Counted from the stretch's first letter, positions 1 to 6,995 are shown. The stretch: DNA of 15,103 nucleotides from Betaproteobacteria bacterium (GCA_025354965.1 JANXLW010000161.1:1-15103), one strand, 5' to 3'. Notes: generated from the sequence alone by a model not told the origin. Numbers and translations are program-made.

Positions 1-305
1 TCCCCAAAAAAGTCAATCTGGGGAAACTACTCACAAAAGCGGCTCCGAAATTCAAATCGGCACCAAATAAAATGGGCCGCTAACCCGCGTGGCTATTGGC
101 TTCTTGTCCAAACCGGGCGGCGTTCACCGGACACTAGTGACTTTATACAGCAATAAAAATATGAGAATGGTGGCCAACGTTCGGCAACAATTGCATGAGT
201 TGGATTATGAGCCGCCCGCAGCAGTGCGTTTTGAATGAATTCCGCCCGACTTTCATCAACCACATGGGAAATTTAGCAGCGCAACAGGCCTGCTATCCTG
301 CTGGC
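1..305. other. Left-edge region without a convincing complete gene
   Basis: I see no well-supported complete gene here. A forward frame entering from the left edge stays open to a TAA at 81-83 and encodes about 26 lysine/alanine-rich residues ending in NKMGR. It could be the C-terminus of a gene lying mostly outside the window, but it is too short to judge, and another forward frame is also open to 156. TCCCCA (1-6) and TGGGGA (19-24) form a 6-bp inverted repeat with a 12-nt loop inside that tail. The last bases hold a candidate extended -10 element for the next gene. Confidence 0.35.
291..299 (+). promoter_or_regulatory. Candidate extended -10 promoter element of the MarC-family gene
   Basis: TGC followed by TATCCT (294-299) resembles an extended -10 element. 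Exactly six bases separate the hexamer from the ATG at 306, so transcription would begin at or next to the A of the start codon. No Shine-Dalgarno sequence lies between them. There is no obvious -35 box. Assigned from sequence pattern only. Confidence 0.35.
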
Positions 306-908
306 ATGAATTACACCTTTGTTTCGGCCACCATCCTGCTGATTTTGATCACCGACCCGATCGGCAATATTCCGATCTTCGCCAATGCGCTCAAACATGT
401 GGCAAGGGAGCGCCGACCATGGGTGATTTTGCGGGAGGTTTTAATTGCCTTTGTTCTGCTCCTTACATTTATGTTCGTTGGCGACGGATTCTTGCGAGTA
501 ATGAATTTGAGCGAGCTGTCGCTACAGATTGGCGGTGGCGTGATTTTGTTTTTGATCGCGCTGCGCATGATTTTCCCGCCGCCAAATACTGAAACACCTG
601 AAGTGCTGGGCGAACCGCTGATTGTTCCATTGGCTATTCCGGCTATCGCCGGACCCTCCGCGCTGGCCACCGTGCTACTGCTGGTCTCACAGGCGCCAGA
701 GCGCCGCATGGAGTGGATTGCCGCACTGTGCGTCACCATGGCCGTGAGTGCCTGCGTGCTGGTGCTGGCTGAGCGAATTCAGCGCGTGGCAGGCGACCGC
801 TTCGTGGTCGCACTGGAGCGACTGATGGGTCTGGTGCTGGTAGCCGTTTCGATTGAAATGATGTTGCGCGGTGTCAAAACTTTTGCCGGCCAGTTGGCTG
901 GCGCTTAA
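306..908 (+). CDS. MarC family integral membrane protein
   Basis: A 200-residue inner-membrane protein of the MarC/UPF0056 family. Its function is not established; the original link to multiple antibiotic resistance in E. coli was later withdrawn. The N-terminal membrane segment ends in the family signature DPIGN (residues 17-21). A second conserved block, PLAIPAIAGPSALAT, lies near residue 110, and the C-terminal segment carries RLMGLVLVAVSIEM. About six hydrophobic segments are visible, as expected. The frame is open further upstream (from 195), but the family begins only about 15 residues before DPIGN, so ATG 306 is preferred. It has no clear ribosome binding site but has a candidate -10 exactly six bases upstream. 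It converges on the FAH-family gene with 9 bp between the stop codons. The family call is firm; the role is unknown. Confidence 0.9.
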   Translation: MNYTFVSATILLILITDPIGNIPIFANALKHVARERRPWVILREVLIAFVLLLTFMFVGDGFLRVMNLSELSLQIGGGVILFLIALRMIFPPPNTETPEVLGEPLIVPLAIPAIAGPSALATVLLLVSQAPERRMEWIAALCVTMAVSACVLVLAERIQRVAGDRFVVALERLMGLVLVAVSIEMMLRGVKTFAGQLAGA

Positions 909-917
909 GCATTGGCG

Positions 918-1940
918 TCACTCAGCTCTGGCGTTCTCTATCGGTACGATTTGCTGTTCAATGGCGCCGAACAGGCTCAAGCCATCGAGACCCTTCATTT
1001 CGATGCGGATGATGTCGCCATATTTCATGAATTCGGTGGCAGGATGACCATCGTCACGGGTCTCGACGGCACGTTTCTCGGCGATACAATTGTAGCCTTG
1101 GTTCCCGTCTTTGTTGCTGACCGCACCTGAACTGATGATGGTTCCAGCACGCACCTTGCGGTTCTGGCAGAGCTGCGCAATCAGCTGGCCAAAGTGAAAA
1201 TTCATCTGCGCGCCAGCATCGCACATGCCGACCCTGCGACCATTCCAGCTACTCTGCAAAATGAGATGCAAACGACCCTTGTCCCAGGCCTCACCCAGTT
1301 CATCCAGCGTGACCGCGACCGGACTGAAGGATGTCGCTTTGTGGCTCAGCAAGGACCCGTCTTCGGCAGTCATTTCCATGCTGGCCAGATGGCGCAGCTC
1401 GATATCATTGGCCAGCATCAACAGGCGAATGCCATCGAGCGCTTGCGCCGGGGTGGCGTTCAGGCGCACGTCACCGGTGATAACCGCCAGCTCGGCTACA
1501 AAGTCAATGCCCAAAGACTCACTTGCAACCACCACATCGTCATATGCGCCCAGCAGGTCGTCGCTGCCACGTTGGCACAACAGCGGCTCGCAGGCAGAGT
1601 GCTTAGACAGTTCCCGGTCAACGCTCTTGCGCAGCAACTCCACATGATTCATGTAGGCCGAACCGTCAACCCGCTGGTAGGCACGGGGTAGCGGGGCCAT
1701 GCACTGTTGCGGGTCGAAAGGGAAAGCGTGACGCTCCTTGCTGGCGCCAGCAGTATGGGCGTCGGCTCGGTTCAACGTGTCGTACAAATCCTGCAACTGC
1801 GGCGACAGAAAATTCCAGTCGTCCAACACCTGCTGCAATTTGTTCGCAATCCCGGTCGCATAATGCGCGCTGGTCAGGTCGCGGGAGACGACGACCAATT
1901 GGCCGTCACGCGAGCCGTCTTTGTAAGTCGCGAGTTTCAT
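918..1940 (-). CDS. Fumarylacetoacetate hydrolase family protein, possibly catalytically impaired
   Basis: A 340-residue protein of the bacterial FAH family (hydrolysis of C-C bonds in acylpyruvate-type compounds during aromatic or tyrosine breakdown; metal dependent). The N-terminal domain (about 1-80, starting MKLATYKDGSRDG) and the C-terminal catalytic domain (about 85-335) are both present at normal length. The VDGSAYMNHV, GSDDLLG, GIDF-AEL, FSPVAV, FGQLIAQ and FGAIEQ blocks match the family. Oddly, the metal-ligand motif usually read as DFEAE is DFVAE here: Val148 (GTA) replaces the first Glu, while Glu150 and Asp179 are kept. The usual SKP before FSPVAV also reads SHK (199-201). These comparisons rest on my memory of the family. 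Either the enzyme has lost activity or acts differently. The gene starts at ATG 1940 without a good ribosome binding site and is divergent from the DUF3108 gene. Confidence 0.88.
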   Translation of the reverse strand: MKLATYKDGSRDGQLVVVSRDLTSAHYATGIANKLQQVLDDWNFLSPQLQDLYDTLNRADAHTAGASKERHAFPFDPQQCMAPLPRAYQRVDGSAYMNHVELLRKSVDRELSKHSACEPLLCQRGSDDLLGAYDDVVVASESLGIDFVAELAVITGDVRLNATPAQALDGIRLLMLANDIELRHLASMEMTAEDGSLLSHKATSFSPVAVTLDELGEAWDKGRLHLILQSSWNGRRVGMCDAGAQMNFHFGQLIAQLCQNRKVRAGTIISSGAVSNKDGNQGYNCIAEKRAVETRDDGHPATEFMKYGDIIRIEMKGLDGLSLFGAIEQQIVPIENARAE

Positions 1941-1984
1941 GGCAATAGTTGGGAAGTGGCAGAATTAGTCAATGAGCCGACGGA

Positions 1985-2000
1985 CTGCCCAAGCAGGCAG
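1985..2000. repeat. Small inverted repeat in the FAH/DUF3108 divergent gap
   Basis: CTGCC (1985-1989) and GGCAG (1996-2000) form a 5-bp stem with a 6-nt loop, about 45 bp upstream of the FAH-family start and about 50 bp upstream of the DUF3108 start. It could be an operator half-site pair, but a 5-bp repeat is close to chance. Confidence 0.2.
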
Positions 2001-2017
2001 AAACCGGAAAATTTTAG

Positions 2018-2046
2018 TTGACATTAAAAAAAGCGTCTGTGAGCAT
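2018..2046 (+). promoter_or_regulatory. Candidate promoter of the DUF3108 gene
   Basis: A perfect -35 hexamer TTGACA (2018-2023) is followed after 17 bp by GAGCAT (2041-2046), which is preceded by TG at 2038-2039 as in an extended -10 element. The -10 is poor (3 of 6) but keeps the important second A and last T. The expected transcription start falls at about 2052-2053, on the TTG start codon itself. Confidence 0.4.
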
Positions 2047-2051
2047 TCAAT

Positions 2052-3125
2052 TTGAACACTGATGATCCTGCGCGCAGCGTTGAATTTAAAGTACTGCTGG
2101 CCCTGACCGCAACCGTACTGCTGGTGCACATTTGGGTGCTGCGTGGAACCCCCTTGCACCTGCTCCTGAGCCCGCCCGAGCCATCCACAGCGTTCACTAC
2201 GCGCTCGATTGAAATTGGCCCGGTCGCTGCTGCAACATCGCCGCAACTTTCGGTGCGGCCATTCCGAGCAGCCGTGCGCACGAAAAAGTCACCGCACCCT
2301 GTGAACACAGAAAGCTTATTGCCAATTGACGCACACAACCGCATTGACAACAGCAACCCGGCTTCGCCCGCCTTGGGCCAGATTGTGACTTCAGACGAGG
2401 CGAGGCCGGATCAGCTAGCGGCCAGCGCGGAGCCACCCACCAACGAAACTCGTCCGCTGCTTGATCTGGGCGTCGCGGTTGGCGCCGCCACGTTGCCAGA
2501 CTCCGTGCGTATCAAATACCAGGTGGAAACCAACAAATTCCCGTACCGACTCAACGCCGAACTGCGGTGGCAAAAAAGCGCTGAGAGTTACGACGCCCGA
2601 CTGGAACTCAGTGCTTTCGGACTGTCCCGCGTTCAAACCAGTCACGGACAAATCACCTCGGAGGGCTTGGCCCCGACGCGGTTTTCCGACAAGTACCGAA
2701 GCGAAGTCGCGGCCCACTTTAACCGCGACAAGGGCAAGGTCACGTTTAGCGCAAATACGCCGGACGTTACCCTGCTCAACGGAGCCCAGGACCGCCTGAG
2801 CATTCTGGTGCAGCTGGCCGGCATGATTGCCGGAGCCCCGAGCCGCTTTCCAACTGACACCGTTATTGCCACTCAGACGATTGGTCCGCGCGACGCTGCT
2901 GTCTGGCTATTTACTGTTAGAAGTGAGGAGTCACTCAGGTTGCCCGGTGGCGATCAAATCACTATAAAGCTTGTGCGTAACCCGCGCGAGGAGTTCGATC
3001 AGAAAGTGGAACTGTGGTTGGCACCGGCACTGGGCTATCTGCCAGCGCGGATAAGGATCACCGAGCAAAATGGCGATTATGTCGATCAGAAATGGCTGGC
3101 CACGGAACCCCAGATCGTCAAATAG
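2052..3125 (+). CDS. DUF3108 domain-containing membrane-anchored protein
   Basis: A 357-residue protein of unknown function that I recognise as DUF3108. A single hydrophobic segment (about residues 11-30) would anchor it in the inner membrane. A Pro/Ser/Ala-rich linker follows (about 35-140), then a folded, probably periplasmic, C-terminal domain (about 150-350) with alternating beta-type segments such as YRLNAELRW and LWLAPALGYLPARIRI. This single-anchor/linker/domain layout resembles TonB-like envelope proteins in shape only. The only possible start between the upstream stop (2040-2042) and the membrane segment is TTG 2052, so an unusual start codon is likely. It is followed 67 bp later by the DUF3567 gene on the same strand. 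No enzyme motif is visible. The family call is fairly sure; the function is not known. Confidence 0.8.
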   Translation: MNTDDPARSVEFKVLLALTATVLLVHIWVLRGTPLHLLLSPPEPSTAFTTRSIEIGPVAAATSPQLSVRPFRAAVRTKKSPHPVNTESLLPIDAHNRIDNSNPASPALGQIVTSDEARPDQLAASAEPPTNETRPLLDLGVAVGAATLPDSVRIKYQVETNKFPYRLNAELRWQKSAESYDARLELSAFGLSRVQTSHGQITSEGLAPTRFSDKYRSEVAAHFNRDKGKVTFSANTPDVTLLNGAQDRLSILVQLAGMIAGAPSRFPTDTVIATQTIGPRDAAVWLFTVRSEESLRLPGGDQITIKLVRNPREEFDQKVELWLAPALGYLPARIRITEQNGDYVDQKWLATEPQIVK

Positions 3126-3192
3126 GTCTGCTCTTGAAATTGATCAGCACGATGCCAACTGCAAGCCAGAGACTATTGAGAGATAATTCATC

Positions 3193-3504
3193 ATGCACAC
3201 GCTTTACGACTCGGATACCTATTCAGTAACACACATGTTGGCCAATGTGGTAGCTGGCGATGCGGTGTCCTTGCTGGAGGACCATCCCGCAAAACCGGCG
3301 CGTCCGGTCCCGACACTGGCTCGGCATGGCTTTGAGATTGTTGACAAACGCGCCAATAAGGAAGTTTATCTGGACGGCTCGTGGGCGGAGCTGTTTCAAT
3401 TGCACATTTCAGCATGGCAGCAAAATACCCCAACGCAAGAAGAAGTTGAAGACACGCTGGAGCGATACGCCGAATTGGCGCAAAACCCGATTGTTGTTCA
3501 CTGA
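3193..3504 (+). CDS. DUF3567 family protein
   Basis: A small soluble protein of 103 residues that I recognise as DUF3567, a beta-proteobacterial family of unknown function. Recognisable features are the opening MHTLYDSDTYSV, the central GFEIVDKRANKEVYLDG (about residues 51-67) and the C-terminal LAQNPIVVH. There is no signal peptide, membrane segment or catalytic motif. The start ATG 3193 has a modest GAGAG ribosome binding site about 10 bases upstream. It lies between the DUF3108 gene (67 bp upstream) and the ChaN-like lipoprotein gene (45 bp downstream), all on one strand, so co-transcription is plausible. The family is cytoplasmic by appearance, unlike its two envelope neighbours. Confidence 0.8.
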   Translation: MHTLYDSDTYSVTHMLANVVAGDAVSLLEDHPAKPARPVPTLARHGFEIVDKRANKEVYLDGSWAELFQLHISAWQQNTPTQEEVEDTLERYAELAQNPIVVH

Positions 3505-3515
3505 AAACGCTTGCA

Positions 3516-3532
3516 AGGTGCATCCAGCACCT
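3516..3532 (+). repeat. Hairpin between the DUF3567 and ChaN-like genes
   Basis: AGGTGC (3516-3521) and GCACCT (3527-3532) form a perfect 6-bp stem with loop ATCCA. No U-run follows on the + strand, so it is not a classical terminator. It could slow or process a shared transcript. Confidence 0.4.
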
Positions 3533-3549
3533 AACTCTCGGCAAAAAAA

Positions 3550-4404
3550 ATGGGATTATCGATGATCGCCAGATCACTCTGGGCCCTAGCGGCGACAGCT
3601 TGCTTGCTCGGTTGCACTGCCGTCACCCGGACCACTCATCCCGACCAGATTGAGATCAAGCAACTGCTATCAGCCGACGCAATCCTGTTGGGAGAGCAGC
3701 ACGATGCGCCAGATCACCAACGCATTCATCGTGATGTGGTGCAGGCCCTGGCAGACCAGCACGCTTTAACCGCTCTCGCACTGGAAATGGCTAGCCAAGG
3801 CCAGTCAACTGAAAGTCTTGGCAGCAATGCCAGCGAAGAACAGGTCCGAGCCGCGTTGCAGTGGAATAGTGAAGGTTGGCCCTGGGTCAACTACGGTCCG
3901 GCCGTGATGGCGGCGGTGCGCGCCGGAGTACCCGTCATCGGCGCCAACTTGCCCCGAGATCGCCAGCGGGAGGCGATGGCAAATTCCCGACTCGATACAC
4001 TCCTTCCTGGTCCGGCTCTCAAGGCCCAGCAACAAAGTGTTCGATTGGGCCACTGCGAGCTGTTACCTGAAAACCAGATTTCACCAATGACGCGGATCCA
4101 GATTGCGCGAGATATAGCCATGGCCCAGACTCTGATGCAGGCCGCCCGGCCTGGAAAGCCTGTGTTGTTGTTGACTGGCAGCGGCCATGCTGATCGCACG
4201 CTGGGTATACCCCAGCACCTGCCGCAACAATTTAAAATCAAAGCCGTGTTGTTGCACGCTGAAGAAGACTCTGATGCGACAAAAAATACTGCGGAATTTG
4301 ACCTGTTCTGGTCGGCCAAGCCAGCACCAGTGGTTGACCACTGCGCCAACTTCGCTGCCGGCCGGAGCAAAGCGGCGGCGTCAGCACCCGCAAATATGCC
4401 CTGA
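3550..4404 (+). CDS. ChaN-like haem-binding-type lipoprotein (DUF399)
   Basis: A 284-residue lipoprotein of the ChaN/DUF399 family. Campylobacter ChaN is an iron-regulated, haem-binding surface lipoprotein; here haem binding is only inferred. A short hydrophobic N-terminus ends in the lipobox LLGC, with Cys22 as the lipidation site. Family motifs are ILLGEQHDAPDHQ (about residues 45-57), ALALEMASQGQ, PVIGANLPRDRQ and, near the C-terminus, TGSGHADRTLGIPQHL. Length is typical. Two starts are possible: ATG 3550, directly after a run of eight A, and ATG 3562, which has GGGA 6 bases upstream and keeps the full signal peptide. I give the longer form, but 3562 is at least as likely. It ends 57 bp before purU and is preceded by the DUF3567 gene. 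Confidence 0.85.
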   Translation: MGLSMIARSLWALAATACLLGCTAVTRTTHPDQIEIKQLLSADAILLGEQHDAPDHQRIHRDVVQALADQHALTALALEMASQGQSTESLGSNASEEQVRAALQWNSEGWPWVNYGPAVMAAVRAGVPVIGANLPRDRQREAMANSRLDTLLPGPALKAQQQSVRLGHCELLPENQISPMTRIQIARDIAMAQTLMQAARPGKPVLLLTGSGHADRTLGIPQHLPQQFKIKAVLLHAEEDSDATKNTAEFDLFWSAKPAPVVDHCANFAAGRSKAAASAPANMP

Positions 4405-4430
4405 CACCAGCACGCATGCGTTGTATCGGA

Positions 4431-4452
4431 ATTGTCGCTAGCCTGCGACAAT
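4431..4452. promoter_or_regulatory. Perfect 8-bp inverted repeat overlapping the purU -10 element
   Basis: ATTGTCGC (4431-4438) and GCGACAAT (4445-4452) are exact reverse complements separated by six bases (TAGCCT). The right arm contains TGC-GACAAT, an extended -10-like element whose end is 9 bases from the purU ATG. It could be an operator over the purU promoter, a hairpin at the 3' end of the lipoprotein transcript, or a symmetric pair of -10 elements. Confidence 0.5.
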
Positions 4453-4461
4453 CCACGTCCC

Positions 4462-5310
4462 ATGAACCCTACTTACATCTTGACACTGTCCTGCCCGGAT
4501 CGTCTGGGACTGGTGCACGCGGTGTCGGGATTTTTGCTGGAGCGTGGCGGCAACATCGAGGAAGCGGCCCAGTACAACGACATAGATACCGGCTTGTTTT
4601 TCATGCGTGTCCAATTTGCCTGCGCGGCAGTGACGCAGGAAGTTTTAAATGAACAGATCGGCCTATTGGCACAGCCCTTTGCGATGCAATGGCGCTTGCA
4701 CGCGCGAGCGCAGCCGATGCGCACTGTCATCATGGTCAGTAAAGAAGGACATTGCCTTAACGACTTGCTTTTCCGCTGGAAAAGCGGTCTGCTGCCGCTG
4801 GATATTCGCGCCATTGTTTCCAACCACCGCGAGTTTTACCAACTGGCCGCCAGCTACAACGTCCCCTTCCATCACTTTGCAGTGAGCGCGGCCAGCAAGG
4901 CTCAGGTCGAAACCAAACAATACGAAATCATTCAATCGGAAGATGCTGAACTGGTGGTGCTGGCGCGCTACATGCAGGTATTGAGTGACGATTTATGCCA
5001 CAAGCTTTCCGCACGCGCCATCAATATCCATCACTCCTTCCTGCCCAGTTTCAAAGGTGCCAAGCCCTATCTTCAGGCGCATGACCGTGGCGTAAAATTG
5101 ATTGGTGCCACTGCCCATTACGTGACCGCCGAACTGGACGAAGGCCCCATCATTGAGCAAGACGTGGCGCGCGTGGACCACAGCAAATCAGTGGAAGATC
5201 TTGCGACTCTGGGCCGTGATACCGAAAGTCAGGTGCTGGCCCGGGCTGTGAAATGGCACAGCGAACACCGCGTGCTGATCAACGGCCACAAGACAGTGAT
5301 ATTCAAGTAA
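4462..5310 (+). CDS. purU: Formyltetrahydrofolate deformylase
   Basis: A 282-residue cytoplasmic enzyme that hydrolyses 10-formyltetrahydrofolate to formate and tetrahydrofolate, balancing one-carbon pools and supplying formate for PurT-type purine synthesis. An N-terminal ACT regulatory domain (about 1-80, with LSCPDRLGLVHAVSGFL) is followed by a formyltransferase-fold catalytic domain (about 85-282). The catalytic triad typical of the fold is visible: Asn188 and His190 in NIHHSFLPSFKGA, and Asp226 in ELDEGPIIEQ. Length matches E. coli PurU (280). ATG 4462 is chosen because MNPTYILTLSCPDR is the family N-terminus; a TTG at 4432 would add ten unrelated residues. No Shine-Dalgarno is seen, but an extended -10 lies 9 bases upstream inside a palindrome. 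The 3' end overlaps the convergent hydratase gene by 8 bp. Confidence 0.95.
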   Translation: MNPTYILTLSCPDRLGLVHAVSGFLLERGGNIEEAAQYNDIDTGLFFMRVQFACAAVTQEVLNEQIGLLAQPFAMQWRLHARAQPMRTVIMVSKEGHCLNDLLFRWKSGLLPLDIRAIVSNHREFYQLAASYNVPFHHFAVSAASKAQVETKQYEIIQSEDAELVVLARYMQVLSDDLCHKLSARAINIHHSFLPSFKGAKPYLQAHDRGVKLIGATAHYVTAELDEGPIIEQDVARVDHSKSVEDLATLGRDTESQVLARAVKWHSEHRVLINGHKTVIFK

Positions 5311-6088
5311 TTGATTGTCGTTGCGCGTACTGTGCCCGGCGTTTCTCCAGAAAGGCCAGGATACCTTCCTGGGCGTCCGGTGTCATGGCAGCAGATGCCA
5401 TCAGTTCAGCCGCGAACTGGTAGGCCTGATCTTGCGGCATCCCAACCTGCCGGTAAAAGCCCTGTTTACCCATCGCTTTGGACAACGCACTGCCACGGGT
5501 CGCTCGGCTGATCAGATCAAGCGTTGCCGCATCGAGTTGGCTGGCTGGCACGGACTTGTTTATCAAGCCCCACTCGGCGGCACAGGCGGCATCTATGGCA
5601 TCACCAGTCAGCGCCATTTCCAGCGCCCGCTTGCGACCGATACTGCGCGCAACAGCCACCAGTGGCGTATGACAGAACAGACCCGCCTTGCCGCCCGGAA
5701 TAGCGAACGAGGCGGTGTCGGCGGCAACCGCCAGGTCGCAGCTTGCCACCAACTGGCAGCCGGCCGCTGTGGCCAACGCGTGCACCTTGGCAATCACAGG
5801 TTGCGGCATCGCCTGAATGGCGTCCATCATCTGCGTGCAAACACTGAAAAGTTCACGTGCCTGTTCAAGCGTGGCACCGGCCATGTCGGCAAAGTTATGA
5901 CCAGCGCTGAAAACCGGGCCGTTGGCCGCCAGAATCACACCCAGCGCTTCACTATGCGCCACCTCACGCAGGGTCCGCGTTAACTCCAGCATGACGTTCA
6001 TGGCCAGCGCGTTGCGCTTTTCAGGACGATTCAAAGTGACCGTGGTAATCGGGCCATTGGATGAAACCAGCAAATGTTCGTAGTTCAT
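5303..6088 (-). CDS. Enoyl-CoA hydratase/isomerase family protein, ECHDC3-like
   Basis: A 261-residue crotonase-fold protein acting on a CoA thioester. The oxyanion-hole segments are present: FSAGHNFADM (61-64 core) and ATAAGCQLVASCDLAVA (about 106-122). The stretch CTQMMDAIQAMPQPVIAKVHALATAAG closely resembles the ECHDC3 subgroup rather than classical FadB/Ech hydratases. Of the two catalytic glutamates of rat mitochondrial hydratase, the position of the first (Glu144) is Gly132 here, while the second (Glu164) is kept as Glu157. Loss of the first is, from memory, normal for ECHDC3-type proteins, so true hydratase activity is doubtful and the substrate unknown. The gene begins 27 bp after the psd stop on the same strand, but also has CACAAT exactly six bases before its ATG, so it may have its own leaderless transcript. 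Confidence 0.85.
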   Translation of the reverse strand: MNYEHLLVSSNGPITTVTLNRPEKRNALAMNVMLELTRTLREVAHSEALGVILAANGPVFSAGHNFADMAGATLEQARELFSVCTQMMDAIQAMPQPVIAKVHALATAAGCQLVASCDLAVAADTASFAIPGGKAGLFCHTPLVAVARSIGRKRALEMALTGDAIDAACAAEWGLINKSVPASQLDAATLDLISRATRGSALSKAMGKQGFYRQVGMPQDQAYQFAAELMASAAMTPDAQEGILAFLEKRRAQYAQRQSIT

Positions 6089-6094
6089 AGGAAT

Positions 6095-6123
6095 ATTGTG
6101 ACAGCCAGGGAAGGACTATGCAA
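6095..6123 (-). promoter_or_regulatory. Candidate promoter of the ECHDC3-like gene inside the psd 3' end
   Basis: On the - strand TTGCAT (6123-6118) and CACAAT (6100-6095) are spaced by 17 bp, and six bases separate CACAAT from the ATG at 6088. The -35 is weak (3 of 6). The geometry predicts transcription starting on the A of ATG, giving a leaderless mRNA separate from the psd transcript. Confidence 0.35.
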
Positions 6124-6964
6124 ACCGATTGGCCATGACTTCGCCCAAGCGGATCGTGCGACCTGACGCCCATGTCGGGTTGAACCGCAGCAAACCTTTG
6201 GGAAGCAGCAGCACAACCGTTGAGCCCAGCAAAAAGCGACCCATTTCCTGGCCTTGCTGCAACACAACCGACTGATCGTCATAACGCCACTCGCGCACTT
6301 TTTTGCCGCGCGGCGGGTTCACCACTCCGTGCCACACCGTCGCCATGCTACCGACGATGGTGGCACCCACCAGGGTCATCACAAACGGCCCACGCACCGA
6401 CTCAAAGACACAGACCACACGTTCATTGCGAGCGAACAATCCCGGCACACCGCGGGCTGTCGTCGGGTTGACAGAAAAAAGCTCGCCGGGCACATAAATC
6501 ATGCGGCGCAGTCGACCTTCGCACGGCATGTGAATCCGGTGATAGTCCTTCGGGCTAAGATACAGAGTGGCAAAGCTGCCACCTTCAAATTGTGCGGCCA
6601 GGTCGGCATCACCACCCACCAGCGCGGCACATGAAAAATGATGCCCTTTGGCCTGAAAAATTTGATCCCCAAAGATCTCTCCAAACTGACTGATGGCGCC
6701 ATCGACCGGGCAAGTCAGATCTGCGCTGGTCGCTGGCCTGGCGCCGGCTTTCAGGGCACGTGAAAAAAATTCATTGAAAGTGAAATAACTGTGCGGATCG
6801 GAATTGGCTGCTTCAGCCATGTTGACGCCATAGCGCCTGACAAACCACTTGATCAGCCATGTCGTCAACCTTCCGGCATGGGCTCCTGCAATCCATCCGG
6901 CCAAAACCGTCATGGCTCGCTTGGGCAACAGATATTGCGGCAACACCGCAAGGCGATCAGACAT
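6116..6964 (-). CDS. psd: Phosphatidylserine decarboxylase proenzyme
   Basis: A 282-residue inner-membrane-associated enzyme that converts phosphatidylserine to phosphatidylethanolamine. The precursor cleaves itself at the LGST motif, turning Ser248 into the pyruvoyl group of the alpha chain (last 35 residues). The maturation triad expected from E. coli Psd is visible: Asp88 (CPVDGAIS), His145 (KDYHRIHMP) and Ser248. Other strong family stretches are FTFNEFFSRALK and YVPGELFSVNPTTA. Length is close to E. coli Psd (322), minus its C-terminal tail. ATG 6964 is supported by AAGGG about nine bases upstream. It is divergent from the M32 peptidase gene and may be co-transcribed with the downstream hydratase-family gene. 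Confidence 0.95.
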   Translation of the reverse strand: MSDRLAVLPQYLLPKRAMTVLAGWIAGAHAGRLTTWLIKWFVRRYGVNMAEAANSDPHSYFTFNEFFSRALKAGARPATSADLTCPVDGAISQFGEIFGDQIFQAKGHHFSCAALVGGDADLAAQFEGGSFATLYLSPKDYHRIHMPCEGRLRRMIYVPGELFSVNPTTARGVPGLFARNERVVCVFESVRGPFVMTLVGATIVGSMATVWHGVVNPPRGKKVREWRYDDQSVVLQQGQEMGRFLLGSTVVLLLPKGLLRFNPTWASGRTIRLGEVMANRFA

Positions 6965-6995
6965 GAATGGTTACCCTTCGTTCAGAATGGCCGGG

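Noticed and set aside
889..902. GCCAG-TTGG-CTGGC hairpin near the MarC stop as a terminator
   Set aside because: It is only 5 bp, lies within coding sequence and has no U-run on either strand.
1194..1691. Open frame of 165 codons on the + strand opposite the FAH-family gene
   Set aside because: It lies wholly antisense to a gene with clear family motifs, has no recognisable protein features, and is explained by the high GC of the real coding strand.
5315..5983. Open frame of 222 codons on the + strand opposite the ECHDC3-like gene
   Set aside because: Its translation is low-complexity (many R, H, Q, G), as expected of a mirror frame, while the - strand frame has the complete crotonase pattern.
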